Positions 9,602-19,582 are shown, counted from the first letter of the stretch. The stretch is 64,000 bases of DNA from SW132 sp038150125 (GCF_038150125.1 NZ_JBBVMF010000023.1:11463-75462); one strand, 5' to 3'. Numbers and translations are program-made. Notes: generated from the letters alone by a model not told the origin.

Positions 9602-10236
9602 CTACCAGGTGACCCGAAGGACGCCCTACTCCAAAGTAAACACTCAATTGATTTATCGGATACATACAGACCGATGGATTCAGAGTGTCTACAATATGAT
9701 TTGCCGGTGTAGACATAGCGAACTTTGCGTGCTGGCCATAGGGGTTCCAGGAGTTTGAGAAATGCCATACTTGATTCCTGTTCGGCGGTATACGACCTTG
9801 CCTTGGAACTTCCTTCAGAACCCCAATTACTCGACGTCCATGAGCCCTCACCCAACAAACAATTCCCGTTTCCTAGTCTTCCATTAGCTATTCTTTTTAA
9901 AAAGATTTTTGGGCAAATTTGATAGAACATATTAGAATATAATTATTTGACTTTGTACTACCTTCGCGATTAACATAGCATGAAAAATTAAAAGAAATAC
10001 TCAAGATATGGAGTGGTACAGGGATACAATCTCTAAAAATATTTTAATTTAACTCAAGTATTTATTTGATCTCGCATGAAAAGATTGGTTGCAATTAAAA
10101 CCGGACAATTATACTTACTGCGCTTTTGCTGCAATCGAAAATAAATACTGCTATCAAACTTCAGGAATTTGATGGTACCATTCGCTACCTATATTACTAG
10201 ATTTCTTAAAAACAAATTAAATTATTGCCTACAAAT
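9602..10236. other. gene-free stretch
   Basis: No convincing gene is seen. The part 9605-9930 is less AT-rich than its surroundings and is open on the minus strand in two frames (one up to 190 codons, overlapping the preceding gene), but neither translation shows a family motif. It may be a worn transposase fragment. The remainder up to the next gene is very AT-rich. Confidence 0.5.
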
Positions 10237-11412
10237 ATGAAAAGTGTAGAAATTTTAGGACCAGTATTAAAGAATAAAGGAGATGAGTTGACGCTTCGCG
10301 CAGTTGCAGAGCGAATCGAGCCTCATTATGCACTCAGTATTTCGACTGATCTTAAAATCAGAGGCCAGAATAATCTACCCGAATTATCGCAGCTGACATC
10401 AATGCCAAGTAAGAATGAAATAGGAGAAATATTTCGGAGACGATCCTTCAGTAAATTTCTTTCGGTGGCCAAACGAGGAATAATTCTTCCACTCTTGCCT
10501 CAAATGACATTACGAAAACTTGGGTATATTAAGGCCAGACATCGAGTGGCTCTCTTGGATTGTTCTGGATATGCATATGGTGATAAGTGGCCTCCAAAGC
10601 GGATGATAGAACGTGCTGAATACTACAAGAAACTCCGTGAAAAAGGTATAAAATTGATATTAATGCCACAGGCACTTGGTCCATTCGAAGACCCTGAGAT
10701 TCGGAAACATGCAAAAATTCTTTTAGAACTATTTGATTTTATATTTCCCCGGGAAGCTATCTCTGCAAACTACATATTAGAATTAGGTATTGATTCCGCT
10801 AAATTTGAAATATGCCCTGACGTAACCCATTTACTTGAGGGCCCTCAACCTTCAAATTCAGACATATGGTCAAAAAGGGTTGCAATAGTTCCCAATGCCC
10901 GAATGCAGGATAAAACGGATGCTAAAATAGCCAATCAGTATATCGATTTTCTTGTAAAATGTATACAGACAGTTAGGGCGAACGATCTTGAACCGGTCAT
11001 AATTCTTCATGAGGTTAATGATGATAACTTGGTAAAAAAACTAATTAACCAACTTGATAATGATATCAAGGTATTTAATGAGGATGGAATCATAAGCAAA
11101 GGTTATTTGGGCTCTTGTTACGCCAATATCGGTTTTCGGTACCATTCTCTCGTAAGTTCTCTGAGCCAGGCTACACCCTCACTGGCAAGCTCCTGGGCTC
11201 ACAAATATGAAGAGCTTTTTGATGCATATGATTGTTTAGAATATCTCATATCACCAAATTTGAGTAATAAAAAAATTACGGATAAGGTCAATGAATTTCT
11301 TGCTCCCGAGAAAAACAAACAGTTGCGTGATAAGCTGCAAATTCATGCAACAAAGCAGAAAAAAGAAGTGGAAAACATGTGGCAGAGGGTTGAATCCATT
11401 ATTTCTACCTAA
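10237..11412 (+). CDS. polysaccharide pyruvyl transferase family protein
   Basis: A protein of about 391 residues of the CsaB/WcaK/AmsJ type (PS_pyruv_trans). Recognisable elements are the N-terminal ILGPVLKNKGDELTLRAVA loop, LILMPQALGPFEDPEIRKHA in the middle, the FPREAISANYILELGI segment, CPDVTHLL, and the C-terminal GFRYHSLVSSLSQATPSL, where family members carry a conserved histidine loop. Such enzymes add a pyruvate ketal from phosphoenolpyruvate to a sugar, although some members are only structurally related. The ATG at 10237 is chosen; a TTG four codons upstream (10225) is an alternative. The gene shares the AT-rich composition of the 8.6-12.3 kb island. Confidence 0.8.
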   Translation: MKSVEILGPVLKNKGDELTLRAVAERIEPHYALSISTDLKIRGQNNLPELSQLTSMPSKNEIGEIFRRRSFSKFLSVAKRGIILPLLPQMTLRKLGYIKARHRVALLDCSGYAYGDKWPPKRMIERAEYYKKLREKGIKLILMPQALGPFEDPEIRKHAKILLELFDFIFPREAISANYILELGIDSAKFEICPDVTHLLEGPQPSNSDIWSKRVAIVPNARMQDKTDAKIANQYIDFLVKCIQTVRANDLEPVIILHEVNDDNLVKKLINQLDNDIKVFNEDGIISKGYLGSCYANIGFRYHSLVSSLSQATPSLASSWAHKYEELFDAYDCLEYLISPNLSNKKITDKVNEFLAPEKNKQLRDKLQIHATKQKKEVENMWQRVESIIST

Positions 11413-11542
11413 GACAACCAAAGGGGATTGGAAATAGCACTCTTCGGTCCAAACTTGTTAAAAAAGCTTTTGAGCATACAAAGAATTTTATTTTTTAATG
11501 CTTCAACCGACAAATTTTAGATTAAATTGACAATAAAATTCG

Positions 11543-12307
11543 ATGAACATTATTACAAGAAAAATTAAAACATTGATGCGTATTATACGTGATAAGGCTC
11601 AAGGTTTTAAAATGCAATTGGCAATTAAAAAGCACCGTAAATCAAGTTTCCCGAAATTAGAAATACTCTACCCTCCAAGTGAGGAGGATTTACGATCATC
11701 CTGGATTTATCAATCAGAAAACTGGACAAAAGTTCAGAGTAGATGGACAGACAGGCAACTTTTAAATGATGGTAGAAGTATTACCAAAATTGATAATTAT
11801 GAAGTCCCGGGTGATGATATTAAAATGGATGAGTCAGGGAACTTGAATGTTAATGTTTTAGCTACCGGAGATGATAAGTGGGTGTATTACTATTTAAAAC
11901 CGGAAGAACATATTTGGCGTAATTTTGAATGGAAATTTTATGTGAAGCGAATGTCAAGTTTCCGGGAACTGCAATTCGGATTTCGATATCGCGATTTTTA
12001 TAACCGATACAGATTCAGACAAGAAAATGACAGAATTTATTTCGATAAAGTTCTAAACGGTCAGTTTCAGAACAATATTCGCAGCAAGAAATTTATAATG
12101 GAATTAAACAGGGAGTATGAATACAAAATTGTATGTTTTAATTATTATTTTGCACTTTTTATAGATGGACGTGTATATCTTGAAGTTTTTGATTTTGAAA
12201 AAAGTTTTAAAGAGGGATCTATAGCAATTATTCTGTGGGAAAATAATGGAAAAATCCCAATACAGGCAACAATCAAAGAGCAACAAGTACACGAATTATC
12301 TAGCTGA
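11543..12307 (+). CDS. unknown protein, possible lectin-like beta-sandwich
   Basis: I do not recognise this 254-residue protein. The N-terminus is basic and amphipathic (MNIITRKIKTLMRI...), with no signal peptide. From about residue 70 it alternates hydrophobic and polar residues and contains NFEWKFYVKRMSSFRELQFG, then FRYRDFYNRYRFRQ, and near the end FALFIDGRVYLEVFDF with GSIAIILWEN. That order resembles the concanavalin-like fold seen in DUF1080/LamG domains (a ligand-facing sheet, then a G-R-V-x-L edge strand). It could bind or modify the glycan, but that is inference. It is AT-rich like the two genes before it and is 130 bp downstream of the pyruvyl transferase gene. Confidence 0.6.
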   Translation: MNIITRKIKTLMRIIRDKAQGFKMQLAIKKHRKSSFPKLEILYPPSEEDLRSSWIYQSENWTKVQSRWTDRQLLNDGRSITKIDNYEVPGDDIKMDESGNLNVNVLATGDDKWVYYYLKPEEHIWRNFEWKFYVKRMSSFRELQFGFRYRDFYNRYRFRQENDRIYFDKVLNGQFQNNIRSKKFIMELNREYEYKIVCFNYYFALFIDGRVYLEVFDFEKSFKEGSIAIILWENNGKIPIQATIKEQQVHELSS

Positions 12308-13176
12308 GTATCTCATGGCTTGAAAAATTGAAATCGGAAATTAAGACGTACACAAAATTAAAAGTTACTGGATTGAATTACGATGACATTTACCGATTAA
12401 CTGAATTTGTATACTAGTGTTACGTCATGTATAAAATGTCGGATAAATAGTTAGTTTTATTTTTTTGGCAATGGGTATACGCTTTTTGCAGATCCCTCCA
12501 CTCAGCCTGAAAAACACAGGCTTCTCTCGGGATGACAGAGGGCATAATTGGGTGAAGGGGCGGCGTGTATTATGCCTTGTTTCAAATATGTGCCCTGTCC
12601 TCACGCCGCCCCGCGCTCCTACATCAGTAATTTCATTCTGAGAAAGCTGTGCTTTTCAGTTTTCGAAGAATCTGAAAAAGTATTTACTACTATAAACATA
12701 CTATTCTTAATAATCAGACCGACAATTGACTATTGACACTACAGTAGAATAATGGATTCCCTGATGGACAATTTTTGGAGTCTATATAACAAGAAATTAA
12801 TGTGGAATACACACATCTTTGCAGTACTATCAAGTTCATCAGACCAAATTGCTGACTATTTAACATAATTACACTTTTTTGAAATTATTATGTTACGTTG
12901 GTTTTAACAACAAACCAATATTCGTATAAAGCCGTATAAGGACTGGAAGACAAAACCATTTTTGTAAAAGTGTTGCAACATAATGGGAGTATCCCTTTTG
13001 CAGGTGAAGCCGTAATACTTGCTGTAACTTAGAATGCTTCATGATAGAAGAGATATTAAATTCTGAATTTGAGATTAAATGTTAAATGAACAGATTGTTT
13101 TCCAATTTGTTTTTCTCCAAATTGGTTGTGATTATGCCATTGTTGAATTGGCACCGGCTACTTTTTTCAAGAATTC
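12308..13176. other. gene-free stretch
   Basis: No gene is supported in about 870 bp. Around 12490-12620 there is a GC-richer patch with a GGCGGCGTG ... CACGCCGCC inverted pair and CTCGGGATGACAGAG, similar in flavour to the degenerate repeats at 32.2-33.8 kb. The rest is AT-rich with no motif I recognise. Confidence 0.5.
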
Positions 13177-14163
13177 ATGAAACATCGTTGCCTAAAATCG
13201 AGAAATCGAAAGCGAACACTTTACCTGCACATTGGCATTCCCAAAACTGCTTCTACCTGGCTGCAATCCAACGTTTTTTCAAAGCTGCACCATCTTCATT
13301 ACCTGGACTGCTCAAAAAATACGATGTTCCGGGATATCGAAGACCTTTCTGCAAAGCAACGCAGCCTGGGAAATATTTTTAGCAGATCGATTCGTATTTG
13401 GGAAAAGTTTGGTGACACAATCTTTGAAGATCTGATAGGAGACCAGCAGGCCTGGCTCAAAAACGATCAGGATCTGCTCATTTCTGATGAGAGAATCGGG
13501 AGGCAGGGAAGCCGCTCCACGCTGCTTGCTGACCATTTCAGAGAGATGAAACAGAAAGCTGGCGACTGGGGATTCGAACGGATCCATCTCATCTGTATGA
13601 TACGGCGTCAGGACCACTGGCTTGCCTCACATTATGCCCAAATGTCTGACCGGAATCCCCAAGCCGGCCAGGAAGATTTTAAAAAACTTATCCGCAATAT
13701 CACATCCCCTTACAGATTTCGCTACGGATTTGGCATGCTGCTCGAATACAACGAATTGTATGATCAGCTATCTGATGCATACGGTGACAGTAATCTCCTG
13801 ATGCTGCCTTATGAAGAGTTAAAACAAACGCCTGCCGCCTTTTTGGAATCACTGCTGGGAAGACTTGGAACACCTTCCGAAACGATTGAACATATTCTTG
13901 ATGAAACATCAGGCACTAAAAAAAATGTGAGGTCAGAGCAGGATGTATGGCAGCTGCGTAACAAAAGGAAACGTGTTGCAGGAATACCCCTGCCGAAATG
14001 GATTTTTACCGGAGGCGAGAAAACCATAAAACTTATGCCTGAATACACGCAACAGGTTTTTGAATGTTATTCCGCAGGTAACAGGGAACTCGCCTTAAAA
14101 ACAGGTCTTAACCTTGAAGAACACGGGTATTTTGGTCCTGGGTCATCTTCGAAAAACCCTTAA
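13177..14163 (+). CDS. sulfotransferase family protein
   Basis: A 328-residue cytoplasmic sulfotransferase. The PAPS 5'-phosphosulfate loop is GIPKTASTWLQ (20-30), and the 3'-phosphate motif is RRQDHWLASHYA (143-154), with the Arg and Ser in the expected order. It would transfer sulfate from PAPS, made by the CysD/CysNC genes at 34-38 kb, to a sugar hydroxyl. The first 140 codons are nearly identical to the truncated gene at 7641, so one is a duplicate of the other. It is followed after 19 bp by a DUF2341/BNR-type gene, which suggests co-transcription. The start is the ATG at 13177. The acceptor is unknown. Confidence 0.85.
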   Translation: MKHRCLKSRNRKRTLYLHIGIPKTASTWLQSNVFSKLHHLHYLDCSKNTMFRDIEDLSAKQRSLGNIFSRSIRIWEKFGDTIFEDLIGDQQAWLKNDQDLLISDERIGRQGSRSTLLADHFREMKQKAGDWGFERIHLICMIRRQDHWLASHYAQMSDRNPQAGQEDFKKLIRNITSPYRFRYGFGMLLEYNELYDQLSDAYGDSNLLMLPYEELKQTPAAFLESLLGRLGTPSETIEHILDETSGTKKNVRSEQDVWQLRNKRKRVAGIPLPKWIFTGGEKTIKLMPEYTQQVFECYSAGNRELALKTGLNLEEHGYFGPGSSSKNP

Positions 14164-14182
14164 AAAAGGATGAATCGTAACA

Positions 14183-16516
14183 ATGAATAAAAAAAATAAA
14201 CCGGTGCAGAAATATAATTCCCAACGTTCATCCTGGCTTGACACTAAATGGAAAAAAAGAAAGCAAATCACGCTTTCAAGGCGTCATATTCCCGGTAAAG
14301 TTACCCGTTTCCCTTTACTGATTGATCTTTCCAACGAGACCGACCTGGCGCAGCATGCTTCACCCGATGGACGGGACATCGTGTTTACCTCTGCTGACGG
14401 AACCACGCGGCTGCCATCTTATCAAGTTGTCCACCAGCGACTATTACGCGACCAGGCAGTCTGGACGATCTGGAGCGGCCCGCGGGCTGTGCGTTATACC
14501 GGAAATCAGGATAAAACCTATGTCGCTTATTACACTACAAACCGGGGGTGGTGGATTAGTTCCTACGACCATAACAATGACAGCTGGCAGCACTATAAGC
14601 TGCGATCTCATGAGCAAAGTGCAGAAGGACGCTGGTGGGACGACCACAATAATCCGGCTATAACCATTCGTAATGACGGACGAATTCTGGTCGTGTATGG
14701 CGAACACAGTACGGATCAAAGCTGGAGCCGTATTTCTGAACATCCGGAGAATATCACCTCCTGGAACAATGAAATTCCTTTCACCCAGGAGCAAAGGATT
14801 GCAAATCGAATTAATTTCAAGCCCTGGTTTTTTGCGAAACGGGTTTGGGCCAAACTAACAAATACAACCCGGCCCACGGTGTACGACCCGGCTTATTCGT
14901 ACGTAAATTTATATTCTTTGCCCGACGGTACGATATGGCGCCAATATCGGCCGCTTACCACGTGGTCCGGCATAAGCCGGCAACCTACATTTGTTTTATC
15001 CAGGGACGGCGGTAATACCTGGAGTAAGCCGGTACGGTTTATCAAAGAAACCAACCGGTCTCCATACCTGGTAACTGCACAACAAGGAAACAACATCCAC
15101 TTCTTTTTTTCAGATGCGCATCCGGACGAATGGAGCAAAACCTCTATTTATCATGCCTATTATGATCATTCTAAAGGCACATATCACAAAAGTGACGGGG
15201 AATTAATTGGAGATGCCTCCTGCCTGCCATTTACACCTGCCCAGGCAACCAAAATCTATGATGGGACGACTGCTGCCGGAGAGGCATGGGTGTATGATAT
15301 AACTATTGATGAAGAAGGTAGAATCGCCGGGCTTTTTAATGTTTACTCCGGTGAAAAAGAGAATAAAAAATCACACCAGATTCATGAGTACTGGTATGCT
15401 TTCTGGGATGGCAAGGAATGGAAAACAAGTAAGATTGATTCCGAGTCCAATATTTTTTCAACCGGACAGAGAAGATATTCCGGTGGATTCGTTGTAGATA
15501 CAGTAGATCTGTCTCAAGTCTATCTTTCACTTGTCAATCCGGATGGCACTGAAGATGGGTTTACACGTCATATCTGGCGCTATAAAACGGACGATAACGG
15601 CTCTACATGGAACAGGACCCGCATCAGCCGGCAAGGCCAGGGCAAGGCTCACTCCAGACCGGTTGTTCCTGTTAACCGGCACCCGGATCTGCCAGTTCTT
15701 TGGCAGTATGGGCATTACGTTAATTACCTGGAGTACCATACGGCTCTTGCTGCAGGAGACCATGGCACCCTGAATGATACCCAATACTATGTGCAGATAG
15801 CGGAACTAAATCCTGATGAAGATCTTACGCTATATGTGTACTACGGTGATAAATCCACAGAGAATCAAACCATACAAACGAAGTCAAATACCAAGATTCG
15901 GTCCTCATCCTGCCTTCTTTCCTATAAAGGCACACTGTCCCAAAACAGTATTGGTCAGCTTTCATTACAAAAGCTGGGAACTGCTCTTACATTCGAAATA
16001 TCTGCCGTATGGGCATCCGACAGAAAAGGAAAAGGTGAAGCCGCAATTCTTAGCAGTGAACCGAAGGCCGAAACTCAATTCTGGATCGGAAAATCAGCAA
16101 ACAACACACTGGAAGTTCGTCTTTTGACCTCATCAGGAAAGGAATCGATTGTTTTTGACGATTTAGCTTTTAAAACACGCGATTGGGAAGATGCCGCTGC
16201 TGTGCCTGAGCGGTCCGTTATCCAGCTCTCAATTCTTAAAGACGGCACTGTATATGCCCGCTTGAATGCACAGGAGAGCCGTGTTAAAAAAACACTGACC
16301 CACTACCCAAACCTCTCACCCGCTGATCTGGGCTGCCTCTATACTGCCCCTGAACCAGAAAATGATAAAATGCCATTTCAGGGCTGGATAGAGGCTGTAC
16401 ATATTTACGAAGGACGGCTGGATAAGAGCTGGCTGAATATTTCAGCCAAAGCTGAACAGATGGGGGCATTACTTGTTGAAGTGGGTAAAGAAGAGGATCT
16501 TTCTGACACTCAATAA
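14183..16516 (+). CDS. DUF2341 / BNR-repeat (BNR_4-type) protein with LamG-like C-terminus
   Basis: A 777-residue protein. Residues about 23-85 match DUF2341 (KWKKRKQITLSRRHIPGKVT, FPLLIDLS, DGRDIVFTSADGTTRLPSYQ). The middle (about 90-540) is a beta-propeller of the BNR_4 sort, with YVAYYTTNRGWWISSYDH, WWDDHNNPAITIRNDGRILV and LSRDGGNTWSKPVRF as blade signatures. The C-terminal part (about 590-760) looks like a LamG/concanavalin sandwich. Such propellers occur in sialidases, polysaccharide lyases and glycan-binding proteins. Strikingly, there is no signal peptide (the N-terminus is MNKKNKPVQKYNSQRSS), so either export is non-classical or it works in the cytoplasm. It lies 19 bp after a sulfotransferase gene. 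Confidence 0.75.
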   Translation: MNKKNKPVQKYNSQRSSWLDTKWKKRKQITLSRRHIPGKVTRFPLLIDLSNETDLAQHASPDGRDIVFTSADGTTRLPSYQVVHQRLLRDQAVWTIWSGPRAVRYTGNQDKTYVAYYTTNRGWWISSYDHNNDSWQHYKLRSHEQSAEGRWWDDHNNPAITIRNDGRILVVYGEHSTDQSWSRISEHPENITSWNNEIPFTQEQRIANRINFKPWFFAKRVWAKLTNTTRPTVYDPAYSYVNLYSLPDGTIWRQYRPLTTWSGISRQPTFVLSRDGGNTWSKPVRFIKETNRSPYLVTAQQGNNIHFFFSDAHPDEWSKTSIYHAYYDHSKGTYHKSDGELIGDASCLPFTPAQATKIYDGTTAAGEAWVYDITIDEEGRIAGLFNVYSGEKENKKSHQIHEYWYAFWDGKEWKTSKIDSESNIFSTGQRRYSGGFVVDTVDLSQVYLSLVNPDGTEDGFTRHIWRYKTDDNGSTWNRTRISRQGQGKAHSRPVVPVNRHPDLPVLWQYGHYVNYLEYHTALAAGDHGTLNDTQYYVQIAELNPDEDLTLYVYYGDKSTENQTIQTKSNTKIRSSSCLLSYKGTLSQNSIGQLSLQKLGTALTFEISAVWASDRKGKGEAAILSSEPKAETQFWIGKSANNTLEVRLLTSSGKESIVFDDLAFKTRDWEDAAAVPERSVIQLSILKDGTVYARLNAQESRVKKTLTHYPNLSPADLGCLYTAPEPENDKMPFQGWIEAVHIYEGRLDKSWLNISAKAEQMGALLVEVGKEEDLSDTQ

Positions 16517-16570
16517 GTGAATGATACTTTTCAAAACGAACGTACCAGAATTAAGTACATCATCAGTATC

Positions 16571-16686
16571 GTCATGCCACGCCCCTGCGTGGCATCTCCT
16601 GACTGCGCAATGGCCAGAAGGTCGCCAACGGCAGGATATACAGTTCAGGCTAGAATGGGAGATGCCGCATCAAGGTGCGGCATGAC
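16571..16686. repeat. REPIN-like inverted pair of hairpins
   Basis: A left hairpin (CATGCCACGCCCCTGCGTGGCAT, about 16573-16595) and a right hairpin (ATGCCGCATCAAGGTGCGGCAT, about 16662-16683) lie in opposite orientation, each ending outward in GTCATG/CATGAC. The outer arms GTCATGCC...ATCTCC and GGAGAT...GGCATGAC are complementary. That is the layout of REP doublets mobilised by RAYT transposases. A RAYT-type gene is present at 24279. Confidence 0.65.
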
Positions 16687-16804
16687 TTTTTGTTCAGTGC
16701 TTTTTACCCTGATCAATTTTTTTTACTCTGATCATTATAGAATTCAGTCAAGAAGATCTTTCTATAACTCAATAATTGCACTTGTGTGTTAACAATGCTA
16801 ATCA

Positions 16805-17935
16805 CTACTGCTCTTTACCGATTGCTTTTTGACAGGCTTCCAAACCATACCTGATCTCTTCACCAATTGCCGGAGTTGTACTATCTGAGCTGTCTTCATG
16901 ACTTGAAGCAGTTTCCCTGGAAAACATTTTGTTTTTAATTCGTGACAACCACTCTCGCAAAACGATCAGACCGATTTTATTAAGCAACCCGGCAACCCGG
17001 TTAGATCCCGCGCGAACCGCTGACCGGAACCCCTTCTTTATTCCCTTCGCAGAATGAATATAACCGGGTTCTCCGTATATCCGTATCACACGCCTGCACT
17101 CTTTCGCGAGGTCCGGATAAAGGTCCTTACAATGCATGTATATCTTATTTAGTTCAACAGTTAACGAGTGACGATAGTCGTCCAGCATTTCCCGTTCTTC
17201 AAGCTTTTTTATGACCTTCAGGATTACATAAATCTGAGATTCCCGGCCTGTTCGCTTAAACCGCCCTGCACTTTGGGAAGCCCCAAGCTGTTCCTCAGGC
17301 ATGCGCCTGTAATATGCGGCACCTTTTTGGGTGATTTGAAGATCAGTCCCATCTGCCAGGGCCCTCATCATGAGATCACCATCCTGATTCACTCTCACCT
17401 CCTGGTCCCACCCGCCGGTACGTTCATATGCAGCACGAGACCATAAAACTGAGCATGGAGGGTGGTATATCTCCCCTATCCAGCCATCCAGATAATCCTT
17501 CTCACTGCTCAAAGGAGAGCAGGACCTCGGCCTTTTCACCCAAAGACCATTAATTTTTTCCAGGCGAAACCACTGACAGGCAGCTATTCCGTCAGGATTC
17601 ATTTCCAGTTGTTCAGTTAGTGCCTCCATGGCGTGCGGTCCCAAAACATCATCCGCATCGAAAAACATCAGCGCATCTCCCGATGCATATTCAGCGCCCA
17701 TGTTCCGCGCCAGAGGAGCACCACCGCCTCCGCTGGATAAAATGGTCACTCCCTTGCCAAAACTTCCTGCGATCTCGGTGCTTCGGTCATCAGACCCGTC
17801 ATCAACTACAATAATCTCATCTGCCGGCCGGGTCTGTTCCATTATTGAGCCAATGGCCTGCCCGATATATTGCTCCTCGTTATAGCACGGTATGACCACA
17901 GATATTTTCATTTGCTGCGTTCCATGCATAATCAT
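16805..17935 (-). CDS. GT2 family glycosyltransferase
   Basis: A 376-residue GT-A glycosyltransferase. It has ISVVIPCYNEEQYIG (11-25), the nucleotide-binding VDDGSDD (44-50), the DXD-type metal site in FFDADD (91-96) and the acceptor-side GGWDQEVRVNQDGDLMMR. A long basic C-terminal part (from about 245) carries no clear domain and may mediate membrane association. The ATG at 17935 overlaps the stop of the upstream GT61 gene as ATGA, so the two are probably translationally coupled. A second Met eight codons later, directly before KISVVIPCYN, is the alternative start. Sugar specificity is unknown. Confidence 0.88.
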   Translation of the reverse strand: MIMHGTQQMKISVVIPCYNEEQYIGQAIGSIMEQTRPADEIIVVDDGSDDRSTEIAGSFGKGVTILSSGGGGAPLARNMGAEYASGDALMFFDADDVLGPHAMEALTEQLEMNPDGIAACQWFRLEKINGLWVKRPRSCSPLSSEKDYLDGWIGEIYHPPCSVLWSRAAYERTGGWDQEVRVNQDGDLMMRALADGTDLQITQKGAAYYRRMPEEQLGASQSAGRFKRTGRESQIYVILKVIKKLEEREMLDDYRHSLTVELNKIYMHCKDLYPDLAKECRRVIRIYGEPGYIHSAKGIKKGFRSAVRAGSNRVAGLLNKIGLIVLREWLSRIKNKMFSRETASSHEDSSDSTTPAIGEEIRYGLEACQKAIGKEQ

Positions 17936-19143
17936 TGTAGAATTTTCTGAACGGCAGACTGAACTTTGCGGGGCTCAATTAGTAAGTCCTTCTCCAGCGG
18001 GTGCATATCACCCACACTTTTTGCATTGAGAATCCAGTAATGATGATCCATGGCTGCACAGAGAGCATAGAAGTTAGGGTTCGGAAAACTTAAATCCGCA
18101 ATCTCAACTACATGCGTTCCCGGTGAACAAAATATGACATTTGTGATGGCTGCACCATGCGGAGCAACAACAATTTCAGCCTGTTGCATCGTGGTTATCT
18201 GATCACGAAAACTCAGATCTTCCATAAATATTTTTTCAAAACCCAGTTGTTTAAGAAGAGGCCAAATCTCATCCTCGTTTATAAGTAAACGGCGCTTTGC
18301 TTTGGCCCTGCTGATATAAAGCCTTCGATGTGGGATTTCCTGCGCAGTGCAAACTGTATCTCGAACTGATCGTAAAAGTTCCGGACGAAACCGGTCTGTT
18401 TCAATCACAGTGAGTTTCTTCACTTTAAGGGGACGGGTGTAATCAAACGTGCGATAGTTGTCAGGATCTATATTTAGTATTTCAAAAGAACTCTCAATAA
18501 CCGGTGTTCTGAGTTCCGGGGGGGGAAATATGACATTTTCAAGCTGATCCCGATCTTTCAGAAGAATCAGCTTCGGCAGGTGAGAGGTAATCCAGTGAGA
18601 ATGATTGCGAAAAACACGTTCAAGAAACCATGTTGCCTCTTCAGTTTCTTCCAAAGGCTTTTTCGATCGAAGCAGATCCAGATTCCATGGTCTTAACGTA
18701 ATCTGATCCATTTCCAGAGACCGCTCATCCTGGTTCAAAATAGTAACCCAGAATTGGTTATCGTCCGGGTTTATGCATGGAACCACACAACAGTCGGGCA
18801 GCGTTGCCGTGAAAGTTTCTCCACTGGTCCTGGCCGGTACATCCCAAAATGAATATCCCCACCACCCCGGATCATCAGGAAGTTCACTTCGTCTTTCTAT
18901 ATTTCGTGGTAAAGGGTTGTTTATCTTTTTCTTTTCATGAATCGACTCATAATCATATTTCTTTTTACTATGCTCTGTTCGATCCATGTATTCATGGATG
19001 GTCTCTTTCTCAACCCATTTGTAGTTAAACCATGAAGGAGACAGAAGGCGGTCTCTTACAGCTTTTCTGGCTATTCTGATAAGAAAGTTCCGGATTTTAT
19101 CCCAAAGCGTTTTAAGCATAAATTTATCTATACAACAAGACAT
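17932..19143 (-). CDS. GT61 family (DUF563) glycosyltransferase
   Basis: A 403-residue protein with the C-terminal hallmarks of glycosyltransferase family 61: RRLYISRAKAKRRLLINEDE, then LGFEKIFMEDLSFRDQITTM, QQAEIVVAPHGAAITNVIFC and SPGTHVVEIAD. In family members the A-P-H-G-A-x-x-T-N segment holds conserved active-site residues. The N-terminal third is less conserved, as usual, and may contain the acceptor site. Members add xylose, GlcNAc or other sugars; the donor here is unknown. The start is the ATG at 19143, with a second ATG eight codons on (MLKTLWDK). The gene is upstream of and overlaps the GT2 gene by an ATGA junction, forming a two-gene unit. Confidence 0.85.
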   Translation of the reverse strand: MSCCIDKFMLKTLWDKIRNFLIRIARKAVRDRLLSPSWFNYKWVEKETIHEYMDRTEHSKKKYDYESIHEKKKINNPLPRNIERRSELPDDPGWWGYSFWDVPARTSGETFTATLPDCCVVPCINPDDNQFWVTILNQDERSLEMDQITLRPWNLDLLRSKKPLEETEEATWFLERVFRNHSHWITSHLPKLILLKDRDQLENVIFPPPELRTPVIESSFEILNIDPDNYRTFDYTRPLKVKKLTVIETDRFRPELLRSVRDTVCTAQEIPHRRLYISRAKAKRRLLINEDEIWPLLKQLGFEKIFMEDLSFRDQITTMQQAEIVVAPHGAAITNVIFCSPGTHVVEIADLSFPNPNFYALCAAMDHHYWILNAKSVGDMHPLEKDLLIEPRKVQSAVQKILQ

Positions 19144-19582
19144 TAATCAAGCAGCATGAGTAGTAGAATGCCTTCTCTCCGTCAACTTTAAATACAAATC
19201 TTGTAATAAGTTATTATGACTCGTTTTTGCGACAAGTAACTTAGGATAAGTCCTGATGAATCACAAATTAGCAGGCAGTCATGAAGTACTGTTTTTCGAA
19301 AGGAGAACATTAAACAAATATCGAAGATTATCTCATTTTTTAACAATCAATATAAATCCTACAAGTTTCTTGATTATTCGAACAGGTTACCGTGTTGGTT
19401 CCTTCCATTCTGAATCATATCTATTGTTCCAAAGATCAGTTGTTACCATTGGCAAATTTACTTGCACTACTAATATAATATCATATAGTTTCTTATAGCT
19501 GAAAAAAGACCTGTTCTGAGCGCAGAGGTTCTGTATTCTTATCGATACATGAAGCGCCTGAAATCTTAAATTCTTTACATAC
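19144..19582. other. gene-free divergent intergenic region
   Basis: These 440 bp separate the minus-strand GT61 gene from the plus-strand sulfotransferase pseudogene and must contain or have contained promoters for both. The region is AT-rich. I see no motif strong enough to name. Confidence 0.5.

Noticed and set aside
9358..9930. 190-codon minus-strand open frame
   Set aside because: Over a third overlaps the plus-strand gene at 8663-9601, and the rest has no recognisable motif; kept only as a possible relic.
16517..16792. 91-codon plus-strand open frame directly after the BNR-type gene
   Set aside because: It runs through the REPIN-like doublet, and no motif or ribosome binding site supports it.
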